In this document: positions 1 to 7,126 of the stretch, one piece after another
How the letters are laid out: each line of letters opens with the position of its first letter
Numbering within the stretch: the first letter of the stretch is position 1
Assembly (NCBI GenBank): GCA_019417975.1
Contig: DYCT01000003.1
Span: forward strand, 1-22,301
From: Bacteroides sp.
GTDB lineage: Bacteria; Bacteroidota; Bacteroidia; Bacteroidales; Bacteroidaceae
Reading direction: 5' to 3'
DNA length: 22,301 bases
Notes under the pieces: model-generated
The model's input: only the letters and a program-made list of their open reading frames with translations
What the model was told of the DNA's origin: nothing
Database searches by the model: none
Program-made: the position numbers and the translations under genes

Positions 1-3
1 AAT

Positions 4-49
4 GAGGTTCTGACTATTCGCTAATGACAAATTGAATTTATAGAACCTC
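4..49. repeat. 8-bp inverted repeat upstream of the DsbD-like gene
   Basis: GAGGTTCT at 4-11 is the exact reverse complement of AGAACCTC at 42-49, with a 30-base spacer. It lies in the 67 bases before the first gene, where I cannot find a clear TAnnTTTG box. It may belong to the leader or to an upstream terminator outside the window. An 8-bp match at this distance can arise by chance. Confidence 0.3.
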
Positions 50-67
50 CCTTAAGAGAAAGAGAAT

Positions 68-2089
68 ATGAAAAAATCGATGCTGTTGTTAAGCATGTTT
101 CTGTGTGGCTTGATTGGACTTCAAGCACAGATTCAGGAACCCGTTAAGTGGAAGACTGAATTGAAAAAGCTGTCGGCTTCCGAGGCCGAAATTGTTTTTA
201 CAGCTACAATTGAAAAAGGCTGGCATGTGTATTCGGTCGAGATGGGCGACGATGGTCCCACTTCGGCAACTTTTAATACAGATTTGATGCAAGGGATGGA
301 GTTGGTTGGCAAACTTACTCCGCGTGGCAATGTCGTGAAAGAATACGATGCGATGTTTGGCATGGAATTGCGTTTTTTCCTGGATAAAGCTACGTTTGCC
401 CAGAAAGTGAAATTCACAGCTCCCGATTACAAGATAGAAGGCTACTTGCAGTATGGTGCGTGCAACGACCAGAGCTGTTTGCCGCCTACCGATGTCAATT
501 TCAGCTTCTTAGGGAAAGCAGAAGGCGTTGCTGCTGCCAAACCGGCTGTAGCGGTTGAATCCGAAGCCGAGAAGACAGGCGAAGTGGCTGCTGCCGGAGA
601 AGAGACACAGGAAGCTGTTGTCGAAAAGCCGGACACTACCGAAGCCGTTCGCGATTTGTGGACGCCGGTGATTGAAGAGTTAAGCGCTCATGGCGAAGCT
701 GCCGGTCAGACAGAAGACCATTCTTGGATTTACATCCTCTTCACCGGTTTTGTAGGAGGCTTGGTCGCTCTGTTTACCCCTTGTGTATGGCCTATTATTC
801 CGATGACGGTCAGCTTCTTCTTGAAACGTACAAAAGATAAGAAGAAAGGCATCCGCGATGCTTGGATTTACGGTGCTTCTATCGTGGTGATTTATCTGGT
901 ATTGGGCTTGGCTGTCACACTGATATTCGGAGCAAGCGCCTTGAATGCTCTTTCTACCAATGCCATCTTCAACATCTTGTTCTGCCTGATGCTGCTGGTG
1001 TTTGCTGCATCTTTCTTCGGTGCATTCGAAATCACACTTCCTTCGAAGTGGAGCAATGCGGTCGACAGCAAGGCCGAGGCTACAACAGGTGTGCTTAGCA
1101 TTTTCTTGATGGCGTTTACCTTGACTTTGGTTTCATTCTCTTGTACAGGTCCTATCATAGGCTTCCTGTTGGTGGAGGTTACTACATCGGGCAGCATTCT
1201 GGGGCCGGCCATCGGAATGTTTGGTTTTGCTTTGGCATTGGCATTCCCATTTACACTCTTCGCCATGTTCCCGTCTTGGTTGAAATCGATGCCTAAGTCG
1301 GGTGGATGGATGAATGTTATCAAGGTTGTGCTTGGTTTCCTTGAGTTGGCTTTTGCCTTGAAGTTCTTATCGGTTGCCGACTTGGCATACGGTTGGCACA
1401 TCCTCGATCGTGAAACTTTCTTGGCATTGTGGATTGTGATATTTGGCTTGCTGGGCTTCTACCTGTTGGGATGGATTAAATTCCCGCACGATGATGATAG
1501 CAACAAGGTTTCTGTGCCTCGTTTCTTCATGGCCCTGATTTCATTGGCGTTCTCTATTTATATGATTCCGGGCTTGTGGGGTGCACCTTGTAAGGCAGTC
1601 AGTGCTTTTGCTCCTCCAATGCAGACACAGGATTTCAATCTTTATACCAACGAAGTTCATGCACAGTTCGACGATTACGATGCAGGTATGGCTTATGCCA
1701 AACGGGTGGGTAAGCCGGCTATGATTGACTTTACCGGTTATGGTTGTGTAAACTGCCGTAAGATGGAATTGGCTGTTTGGACAGATAGCAAAGTGGCCGA
1801 CATCATGCAGAACGACTATGTATTGATTCAGCTATTTGTAGATGATAAGACTCCGTTGAAAGAACCGATTATGGTAGAGGAAAACGGAACACAGCGTAAG
1901 CTTCGTACAATAGGTGACAAGTGGAGCTACTTGCAGCGTACGAAGTTTGGTGCCAATGCACAGCCGTTCTATGTCTTGCTCGATGCCGAAGGCATGCCAT
2001 TGACCACTGCTTACTCGTTCGATGAAGATGTAGATAATTATTTGCATTTCTTGAATGCCGGTTTGGAAAATTATAAGAAACAGAAATAA
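68..2089 (+). CDS. dsbD: DsbD-like thiol:disulfide interchange protein
   Basis: Predicted inner-membrane electron carrier that passes reducing power from cytoplasmic thioredoxin to periplasmic thiol proteins. Residues 1-20 look like a signal peptide. Residues 21-150 form a DsbD alpha-type domain with the Cys pair C132 and C137 followed by LPP. An Ala/Glu-rich linker (150-215) leads to about eight membrane segments (222-505) with the paired transport cysteines C239 (in TPCVWPIIP) and C359 (in SFSCTGP). The C-terminal thioredoxin-like domain has a CVNC motif (C560, C563). All six redox cysteines of the family are therefore present. The length (673 aa) is typical of Bacteroidales versions, slightly longer than E. 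coli DsbD. The ATG at 68 starts directly at the signal peptide. The stop at 2087-2089 abuts the ATG of the next gene, so the two are almost certainly co-transcribed. The family assignment is firm; its partners are not visible here. Confidence 0.95.
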   Translation: MKKSMLLLSMFLCGLIGLQAQIQEPVKWKTELKKLSASEAEIVFTATIEKGWHVYSVEMGDDGPTSATFNTDLMQGMELVGKLTPRGNVVKEYDAMFGMELRFFLDKATFAQKVKFTAPDYKIEGYLQYGACNDQSCLPPTDVNFSFLGKAEGVAAAKPAVAVESEAEKTGEVAAAGEETQEAVVEKPDTTEAVRDLWTPVIEELSAHGEAAGQTEDHSWIYILFTGFVGGLVALFTPCVWPIIPMTVSFFLKRTKDKKKGIRDAWIYGASIVVIYLVLGLAVTLIFGASALNALSTNAIFNILFCLMLLVFAASFFGAFEITLPSKWSNAVDSKAEATTGVLSIFLMAFTLTLVSFSCTGPIIGFLLVEVTTSGSILGPAIGMFGFALALAFPFTLFAMFPSWLKSMPKSGGWMNVIKVVLGFLELAFALKFLSVADLAYGWHILDRETFLALWIVIFGLLGFYLLGWIKFPHDDDSNKVSVPRFFMALISLAFSIYMIPGLWGAPCKAVSAFAPPMQTQDFNLYTNEVHAQFDDYDAGMAYAKRVGKPAMIDFTGYGCVNCRKMELAVWTDSKVADIMQNDYVLIQLFVDDKTPLKEPIMVEENGTQRKLRTIGDKWSYLQRTKFGANAQPFYVLLDAEGMPLTTAYSFDEDVDNYLHFLNAGLENYKKQK

Positions 2090-2611
2090 ATGAAGAAACT
2101 GATAAATCCTTGGAAAGGTGTAGAAGGCTATAACTGCTTCGGATGCGCTCCGGAAAATGTAGCCGGAGTGCGTATGGAGTTTTACGAGGATGGCGACGAT
2201 ATTGTAAGTGTATGGCATCCGGAAGCACAATATCAAGGTTGGCTGAATACGTTGCATGGCGGCATTCAGTCGGTATTGCTCGATGAAATATCGGGGTGGG
2301 TGGTGTTTCGGAAACTGCAGACCGGTGGGGTTACCTCCAAGATGGAGACTCGCTACTTGAAAGCAGTCAGCACCAACGATTCCTATTTGTTGCTTCGTGC
2401 ACATATATTGGAGCAGAAACGCAATTTGGCTTTGGTAGAGGCTTGTCTGTACAACTCGGCAGGAGAGCTTTGCTCGAAAGCAGTATGCACCTATTTTTGT
2501 TTTCCACCCGAACAGGCTCGTAAGGAAATGTTTTTTCAGTCGTGCGAAACAGAAGAGGGAGATTATCAGTTGAACGATGGAGTAATAGCAAAAACAGAAA
2601 CAAGTTTGTAG
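2090..2611 (+). CDS. PaaI-type hotdog-fold thioesterase
   Basis: A 173-aa cytoplasmic protein of the hotdog thioesterase superfamily, expected to hydrolyse an acyl-CoA or similar thioester. The core motif is seen as LHGGIQSVLLDE at residues 55-66, where H56-G57-G58 and the downstream acid (D65/E66) sit as in PaaI-like enzymes. An NCFGC cysteine pair (C16, C19) near the N-terminus is typical of the 4HBT-like Bacteroidales proteins. The C-terminal 35 residues are charged and probably variable. The ATG follows the dsbD-like stop with no gap, which suggests translational coupling. A strong terminator follows 22 bp downstream. The substrate cannot be told from sequence, and a link to the redox gene upstream is only positional. 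Confidence 0.85.
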   Translation: MKKLINPWKGVEGYNCFGCAPENVAGVRMEFYEDGDDIVSVWHPEAQYQGWLNTLHGGIQSVLLDEISGWVVFRKLQTGGVTSKMETRYLKAVSTNDSYLLLRAHILEQKRNLALVEACLYNSAGELCSKAVCTYFCFPPEQARKEMFFQSCETEEGDYQLNDGVIAKTETSL

Positions 2612-2633
2612 CTGTTTGCTGCTTGAATAAGTC

Positions 2634-2671
2634 AAAGGTCGGTTGTCTTGGTTGATAACCGACCTTTTTTT
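2634..2671 (+). terminator. Rho-independent terminator after the thioesterase gene
   Basis: AAGGTCGGTT (2635-2644) pairs perfectly with AACCGACCTT (2657-2666) around a 12-base loop, and a run of T follows to 2671. This closes the dsbD-thioesterase unit and separates it from the regulator gene downstream. Confidence 0.93.
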
Positions 2672-2713
2672 GTTTAAAAAAAATCAAATACGCAATATTG
2701 CTATTTTAAATGC

Positions 2714-2721
2714 TATATTTG
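2714..2721 (+). promoter_or_regulatory. Bacteroides -7 box for the TPR-HTH gene
   Basis: TATATTTG matches TAnnTTTG exactly and lies 40 bp before the GTG start at 2762. The nearest TTG (2698-2700) leaves only a 13-bp spacer, so the -33 element is weak or missing. Confidence 0.6.
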
Positions 2722-2761
2722 CAGCTGTTAACCTTGAAAACTCTTTTCTATAAGAGAAACT

Positions 2762-4096
2762 GTGTTTATTTGGATGATTTTATTCCTTAGCTTCTCTTCT
2801 TGTCAGGATGTTCATGACGAAAGCCGGGCTGAGCAGCTGTTTGAGCATGCACAGCTTATGAATCAGACCGGTTCGTTGGAGAATGCTTTGGAAACTTATA
2901 TACAGGCAAGCCGGTTGGCTAAAAAAGCCGGTCGTAACGAATTGTTGGGACAAATCTACCTGGAAATTGCTGATTTGCTGGAATGTCATGATTTTAAGAA
3001 ACAGGCTTTAGATGTCTATAAGCAGGCTTGTGAGGTGACACGTCATTTAGAAGACAAAACCTTGTTGAGCCGTTCGCTTCGAGGCATTGGTAAATCTTAT
3101 TTGCCGGAAGCTCCTCATTTGGCTTTTGATTCTATCAATAAATCTTATTCTTTGATTGCTCAGGTGAAAGACTCCAATGAGGTAGGGCGCATCTATAATA
3201 ATTTGGCTTGGGAGATGCTTTATTGGGGTGATTATAAGCAGGCGCGCAAATTTGTCGATTTATCTTCCCTACAAATTAAAGATTCGTTGGGCCATTACAA
3301 TAATTGTTTGCTGAAAGCATTGCTCTTGAATCAGGAAGGAAATTGGCAAGAAGCATTACCTTTGTACGAGAAGGCACTTTGCAGTCCTTCGCCCTTCACG
3401 CAGCTTGGAGCCTTATGGGGTAAATCTCGGATGTATCAGATGGAGGGTGATTCGATAGAAGCGTTAGCTTATAATTTGGACTTTCAGAATAAATGGCATC
3501 AACAGATTTTGAAAAGTAGGCCGGAAGCGTTGTGGGAAGTTTGGTATACTTATTTAAATCCGCCTCAGAATTCCTCTCGCTATTGGACCGGTTTGTTTTG
3601 GGGAATGCTCGGAGGATTTTTTCTTTTTCTAGTTCTATCCTATTGGTATTGGTTTCAAAAGAAGAAAGGAAGAGCAGGCTTGCCTGTTGATGAAGTGGCC
3701 GAAAGCATATTGCCTGTTGACGATTCGGGCTGTCCGGAAATAGAGCCTGTCTTATCGAAAATAGCGATGTTGAAAGAACAAGACAAGCGGTACAACCGTA
3801 ATAAAGAGCAGATAGAAATCACCTTCTCATACACTGAAATAGATTTGCTGACTGCTTATTTGGAGAAGACTTTTGCTGCATTCTTTCGGGAACTGAATGA
3901 TACGGCTCCTACGTTGAGTCATTCGGAACAAATGTATAGCTGTCTATACGTTAAGCTTGAATTGAACAACTATTGCATCGCCCGGTGCTTGAATTTGTCT
4001 CCTTCCGGCATCCGACAATATAAAGCTCGCATTTTAAGAAAGTTGAATTCCACAGAAAAGGGAAAGGCTTTAGCTGCCGAATATTTTCATATTTAG
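2762..4096 (+). CDS. TPR-repeat membrane protein with C-terminal helix-turn-helix
   Basis: A 444-aa predicted trans-envelope regulator. The N-terminus is a short hydrophobic stretch ending in FSSC (C14), a plausible lipobox. Residues 20-250 are helical TPR-like repeats (for example 39-54, 79-94, 193-208). One strong membrane segment lies at about 276-297 (WTGLFWGMLGGFFLFLVL) and is followed by basic KKKGR. The cytoplasmic part has a possible coiled region (330-352) and a LuxR-like helix-turn-helix near 385-430, where LSPSGIRQYKARILRKLNS resembles a recognition helix. This layout, TPR outside and HTH inside, is common among uncharacterised Bacteroidetes regulators. The GTG at 2762 is chosen because a stop lies just upstream at 2735-2737; ATG at 2774 is the alternative but would shorten the signal sequence. 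The gene ends 115 bp before an elaborate promoter region, so control of the next gene is a reasonable inference. The signal sensed is unknown. Confidence 0.8.
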   Translation: MFIWMILFLSFSSCQDVHDESRAEQLFEHAQLMNQTGSLENALETYIQASRLAKKAGRNELLGQIYLEIADLLECHDFKKQALDVYKQACEVTRHLEDKTLLSRSLRGIGKSYLPEAPHLAFDSINKSYSLIAQVKDSNEVGRIYNNLAWEMLYWGDYKQARKFVDLSSLQIKDSLGHYNNCLLKALLLNQEGNWQEALPLYEKALCSPSPFTQLGALWGKSRMYQMEGDSIEALAYNLDFQNKWHQQILKSRPEALWEVWYTYLNPPQNSSRYWTGLFWGMLGGFFLFLVLSYWYWFQKKKGRAGLPVDEVAESILPVDDSGCPEIEPVLSKIAMLKEQDKRYNRNKEQIEITFSYTEIDLLTAYLEKTFAAFFRELNDTAPTLSHSEQMYSCLYVKLELNNYCIARCLNLSPSGIRQYKARILRKLNSTEKGKALAAEYFHI

Positions 4097-4097
4097 A

Positions 4098-4130
4098 CAT
4101 TTGTCACGGGGTAGAAGTGCATTTGTCACG
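4098..4130. repeat. Two 11-bp direct repeats, 22 bp apart
   Basis: CATTTGTCACG occurs exactly at 4098-4108 and again at 4120-4130. The 22-bp period equals two helical turns, so both copies face the same side of the DNA, as expected for tandem binding sites of a dimeric activator. They lie 33-65 bp upstream of the -7 box at 4163. A regulatory role is inferred. Confidence 0.6.
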
Positions 4131-4146
4131 CTTTAAATGAGTATCG

Positions 4147-4204
4147 TAAAGGTTAGTTTCACTATATTTGAGATAGTGAAACGGATTTAGATGTTTAACC
4201 TTTA
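4147..4204. promoter_or_regulatory. Nested inverted repeats spanning the promoter
   Basis: The inner pair is GTTTCACTAT (4156-4165) and ATAGTGAAAC (4173-4182), a perfect 10-bp match around a 7-base centre that includes most of the -7 box. The outer pair is TAAAGGTTA (4147-4155) and TAACCTTTA (4196-4204), a perfect 9-bp match directly adjoining the inner left arm. Both matches can be read directly. An operator that hides the promoter is the simplest reading. A structured RNA in transcripts reading through from upstream is also possible. Confidence 0.6.
4163..4170 (+). promoter_or_regulatory. Bacteroides -7 box for the MG2-plug gene
   Basis: TATATTTG matches TAnnTTTG exactly, about 42-48 bp before the start codon. 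No TTTG lies at the usual 19-20 bp spacing. Together with the direct repeats upstream, this suggests an activator-dependent promoter. Confidence 0.65.
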
Positions 4205-4211
4205 ACAATGT

Positions 4212-6950
4212 ATGCTCATGAAAAACTTAGCAAAACTATTTAGGATGCTTTGTCTGTTAGGCGTACTGTTGTCGTACCCATCCTCTGTGCTTAGAGCCCA
4301 AACGCTGACTCAAGCCGACAGCCTGACCTCACACCTCTACAATCAGCGTAGCCTTTTCCCTCAGGAAAAAATTCATTTGCATACCGACAAGCCTCACTAT
4401 GTAAGCGGTGAACGGCTTTGGTTTCGTGCCTATCTGGTAGATGCATTCACGTTGGCTCGTTCGGAAAACAGCAAGTATGTGTATGCCGAACTTCTCTCAC
4501 CCGATGGACGTGTTGCATCGCGGGTTAAGGTTCGTGAGCGTGACAGTATCTTTTCCGGTTATATCCAACTGGGCGATACGCTTGCCGAAGGCAACTATAC
4601 ACTTCGTGCCTATACCCTCTTGATGCAAGACCGTCCCGATTATTTTTTCCGCAAGAACGTCTACATCAGCAATCCCATTCAGAAGTCCTTGTTGGCAGAG
4701 GCATCTTTCACCCCTCGTGGTCAGAAGTGGGATATCCGGCTTTGGTTTACCGACCTGTATAAAGGAAACCGGTTGCATCCATATCGTATTTACCTGACTC
4801 ATGGCACAGATACGCTTGCCACGAAGTGGAGCGATTCCGACAGTCTTTACCATGCTACGCTCCGTATGTCTGAATCTTCTTCTCCTTTACTGGTTCGTGC
4901 CGGCAACTTCCGTCAGTATCTGTCGCTGCCCTCTCTTTCTACAGACAGTCTTTTCGATGTATCTTTTTATCCGGAGGGTGGTTACTTGGTTCCTGAGCAT
5001 TGGTGTAAAGTCGGTTTCAAGGCTTTGGGCTCCGATGGTTGGTCCGTCCCGGTAAGTGGTACGGTCTATGACTCGGAAGACCGTGAAGTGGTCTCCTTTT
5101 CTTCCTTATATAAAGGCATGGGTAGCTTCTATTTCCAGCCCCGTTCCGAATTGAGCTATTATGCCGTTTGCCATACAGAGTCGGGTGGTGTGCGTCGTTT
5201 TAATCTACCTCCCGTTTCAACTTCAGCCAGTGTCCTTGCCGTGACTCAGCATCACAATAAGATAGCGGTAGGAGTTCTTCAGGGCGAATCTTCTTCGCTT
5301 TCCGGTGCTACACTTGTAGTCCATAGCCGTGGCGAAATCTATTATGCCGCTCCCTGGAATCCGCGAAAGAAATGGGTAAAGTTCTCTTCCAAGCTTTTCC
5401 CCTGCGGCCTTGTTCAGTTCCTGCTTCTCGATGGCAATGGTCGTCCGCTTAGCGAGCGTCTTCTGTTTAACCGTACCGGGATGCAGATCTCCGGTTCTTT
5501 GTCTTCCGACCATTCTCGTTATGGTGTTCGTGAATCGGTCCGTACCCGTTTAAGCCTGAAGCGTCCGGATGGCCGTCCGCTTCGTGGCAGTCTTTCTGTT
5601 TCAGTGACCGACCTTGGTGTGGTTCGTCCCGATACATGTACTTCAGTTTACACCTCCTTGCTTCTGACTTCCGAGCTTCGCGGTGAGATAGAGTCTCCGG
5701 CTTATTACTTCCGCGACAACAGTACCTATCGTATCTGTGCTTTGGATGCACTTATGCTGACTCAAGGCTGGCGTCGGTACGATATTCCTTCGGTTCTTCA
5801 GGGACGTTATGCCGAAAGTTTCTCTCCGATAGAAGTCGGTCAGGCCCTTACCGGAACTGTTTTAGGTGGTCTTCGGATGCGTCCGCAGTCTGGTTGTCAG
5901 ATCGGTTTTGCTTCTTTGGACAAACGTTGGGCAAATGTGATGGAAACCGATGGAAACGGTCGTTTCAGTTTCGAAGGTTTTGAGTTTGCAGACAGTACCC
6001 GTTTCTACCTTTATGCATTTGGTAAGAACGGAAGCGAACATGTCGAAGTCAGTATGGACGGTGATACTTATCCGATTCCTGGATTGGCTTGTATATCTCG
6101 TCCGCTCCGTATGCAGGATGTGGACAGCTATACGCATAAGACAGCCAACTACCTGTCTCAGGAGACGGGGATGAAGAACATTTGGCTGGATGAGGTGGTA
6201 AAAGTTGCTCCGAAAAAGGTGCCTGATGTCATGCAGCTGATAGCCACCCGCACGTATGACGAGGCTTATTTTGAGCAACGTAGTATTACTACGCTGATGG
6301 AGGTACTTCGACGTGTACCGGGATTGGTTATTAAACCTATGGAATTGTCAGTATATAAACCGACTTATGTTAATCGAAGAAAGATCCAAGATGGAGGTGT
6401 TCTACCATTAATACCACAACTAAATCTTCCTGCAAATTATGAAAAGGTTTTCTTTAAAGGTTGTGATATTTCCGTATTGGTTGTGATAGATGGTATTCAG
6501 ATGAATGATCCGTATTATGCTAGAGAAGAGTTTGACTATTCTTCTATTTCATTTATGGATATAGATCATATTAATGTGTTCAAACCATCAGAATCTGCGA
6601 TATTTGGGGCTCGTGGCTCCGGTGGTGTCATTGATATTACAACGAAGAAAGGGCATTGGGATGCGGGTTTGAAGAAACGGAAGAATGCGCTTGTGTTTAG
6701 TCCGTTGGGCTATCAGCGTGAGGCTACTTTTTATGCTCCTGCATACGCCACAGCCAAGCAGAAAGCTTCTCCTAAAATAGATTTGCGCACTACGCTCTAT
6801 TGGAATCCGGATGTGAAGCTGGATGACAATGGCAAAGCTATTATTGAATTCTATTCGGCCGATTTTGCTACCGATTATTCTATCCATGTGGAAGGTGTGA
6901 GTGAGGGGGTGATTGTGGAGAAAGAAGAAATAGTAGAAATAGTAGAATAG
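4212..6950 (+). CDS. MG2/TonB-plug domain envelope protein without barrel
   Basis: A 912-aa exported protein. A signal peptide ends near residue 30 (VLRAQ). A macroglobulin MG2-like domain starts at about 51, with HTDKPHYVSGERLWFRAYL as the hallmark. Further beta-sandwich domains follow to about 540, then a carboxypeptidase-regulatory-like domain (about 544-625), then a TonB receptor plug-like domain (about 672-813) containing LMEVLRRVPGLVI, VLVVIDGIQMND and FGARGSGGVIDITTKKG. A short C-terminal beta domain has the pattern YWNPDVKLDDNGKA. The 22-strand barrel of a true TonB receptor is missing and no SusD gene follows, so this is not a SusCD pair. Such MG2-plug proteins are widespread in Bacteroidetes with no settled function. 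ATG at 4218 (MKNLAKLF) is an equally good or better start. Codons 716-796 are markedly AT-rich compared with their flanks. The extreme C-terminus encodes a repeated EIV from a 9-bp tandem repeat. Confidence 0.85.
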   Translation: MLMKNLAKLFRMLCLLGVLLSYPSSVLRAQTLTQADSLTSHLYNQRSLFPQEKIHLHTDKPHYVSGERLWFRAYLVDAFTLARSENSKYVYAELLSPDGRVASRVKVRERDSIFSGYIQLGDTLAEGNYTLRAYTLLMQDRPDYFFRKNVYISNPIQKSLLAEASFTPRGQKWDIRLWFTDLYKGNRLHPYRIYLTHGTDTLATKWSDSDSLYHATLRMSESSSPLLVRAGNFRQYLSLPSLSTDSLFDVSFYPEGGYLVPEHWCKVGFKALGSDGWSVPVSGTVYDSEDREVVSFSSLYKGMGSFYFQPRSELSYYAVCHTESGGVRRFNLPPVSTSASVLAVTQHHNKIAVGVLQGESSSLSGATLVVHSRGEIYYAAPWNPRKKWVKFSSKLFPCGLVQFLLLDGNGRPLSERLLFNRTGMQISGSLSSDHSRYGVRESVRTRLSLKRPDGRPLRGSLSVSVTDLGVVRPDTCTSVYTSLLLTSELRGEIESPAYYFRDNSTYRICALDALMLTQGWRRYDIPSVLQGRYAESFSPIEVGQALTGTVLGGLRMRPQSGCQIGFASLDKRWANVMETDGNGRFSFEGFEFADSTRFYLYAFGKNGSEHVEVSMDGDTYPIPGLACISRPLRMQDVDSYTHKTANYLSQETGMKNIWLDEVVKVAPKKVPDVMQLIATRTYDEAYFEQRSITTLMEVLRRVPGLVIKPMELSVYKPTYVNRRKIQDGGVLPLIPQLNLPANYEKVFFKGCDISVLVVIDGIQMNDPYYAREEFDYSSISFMDIDHINVFKPSESAIFGARGSGGVIDITTKKGHWDAGLKKRKNALVFSPLGYQREATFYAPAYATAKQKASPKIDLRTTLYWNPDVKLDDNGKAIIEFYSADFATDYSIHVEGVSEGVIVEKEEIVEIVE

Positions 6951-6977
6951 AAGTGAAAAAGAAAAAAATAAGAATCG

Positions 6978-7025
6978 GCATTGTTTATACGACTGAATAA
7001 AAATGTTTAGTTGTATAAACAATGC
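6978..7025. repeat. Long AT-rich inverted repeat after the MG2-plug gene
   Basis: GCATTGTTTATAC (6978-6990) is the exact reverse complement of GTATAAACAATGC (7013-7025). With one G.T pair the match extends to 16 bp (6978-6993 with 7010-7025) around a 16-base loop. No T-run follows on the plus strand, but the flank at 6951-6975 is A-rich, giving a T-rich tail on the minus strand. It may be a weak terminator or RNA end-stabilising hairpin for the upstream gene. No minus-strand gene needs it. Confidence 0.7.
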
Positions 7026-7054
7026 TTAAAAATGCAGAGGCGATGATGTTTGTA

Positions 7055-7085
7055 TTTGTAGGTTATTAAGAGATTCATATATTTA
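7055..7085 (+). promoter_or_regulatory. Promoter of the secreted repeat-protein pair
   Basis: TTTG at 7055-7058 and TATATTTA at 7078-7085 are separated by 19 bp. This fits the Bacteroides -33/-7 layout with one mismatch in the last base. The predicted leader before the ATG at 7127 is about 35 bases. Confidence 0.7.
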
Positions 7086-7126
7086 CGGCAACTTTTGTTT
7101 TATATTAATCTTTAAATTAACAAATT

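Noticed and set aside
1832..2635. A 267-codon minus-strand open frame across the dsbD end and thioesterase
   Set aside because: It lies opposite two well-supported genes, has no family features and looks like a reverse-strand shadow.
4147..4204. An invertible, phase-variable promoter flanked by inverted repeats
   Set aside because: The arms are only 9-10 bp with 7-40 bp between them, much shorter than known Bacteroides invertons, and no recombinase gene is nearby.
4212..6950. SusC of a polysaccharide utilisation locus
   Set aside because: The plug-like region is not followed by a barrel, there is no SusD partner, and no glycoside hydrolase genes are in the window.
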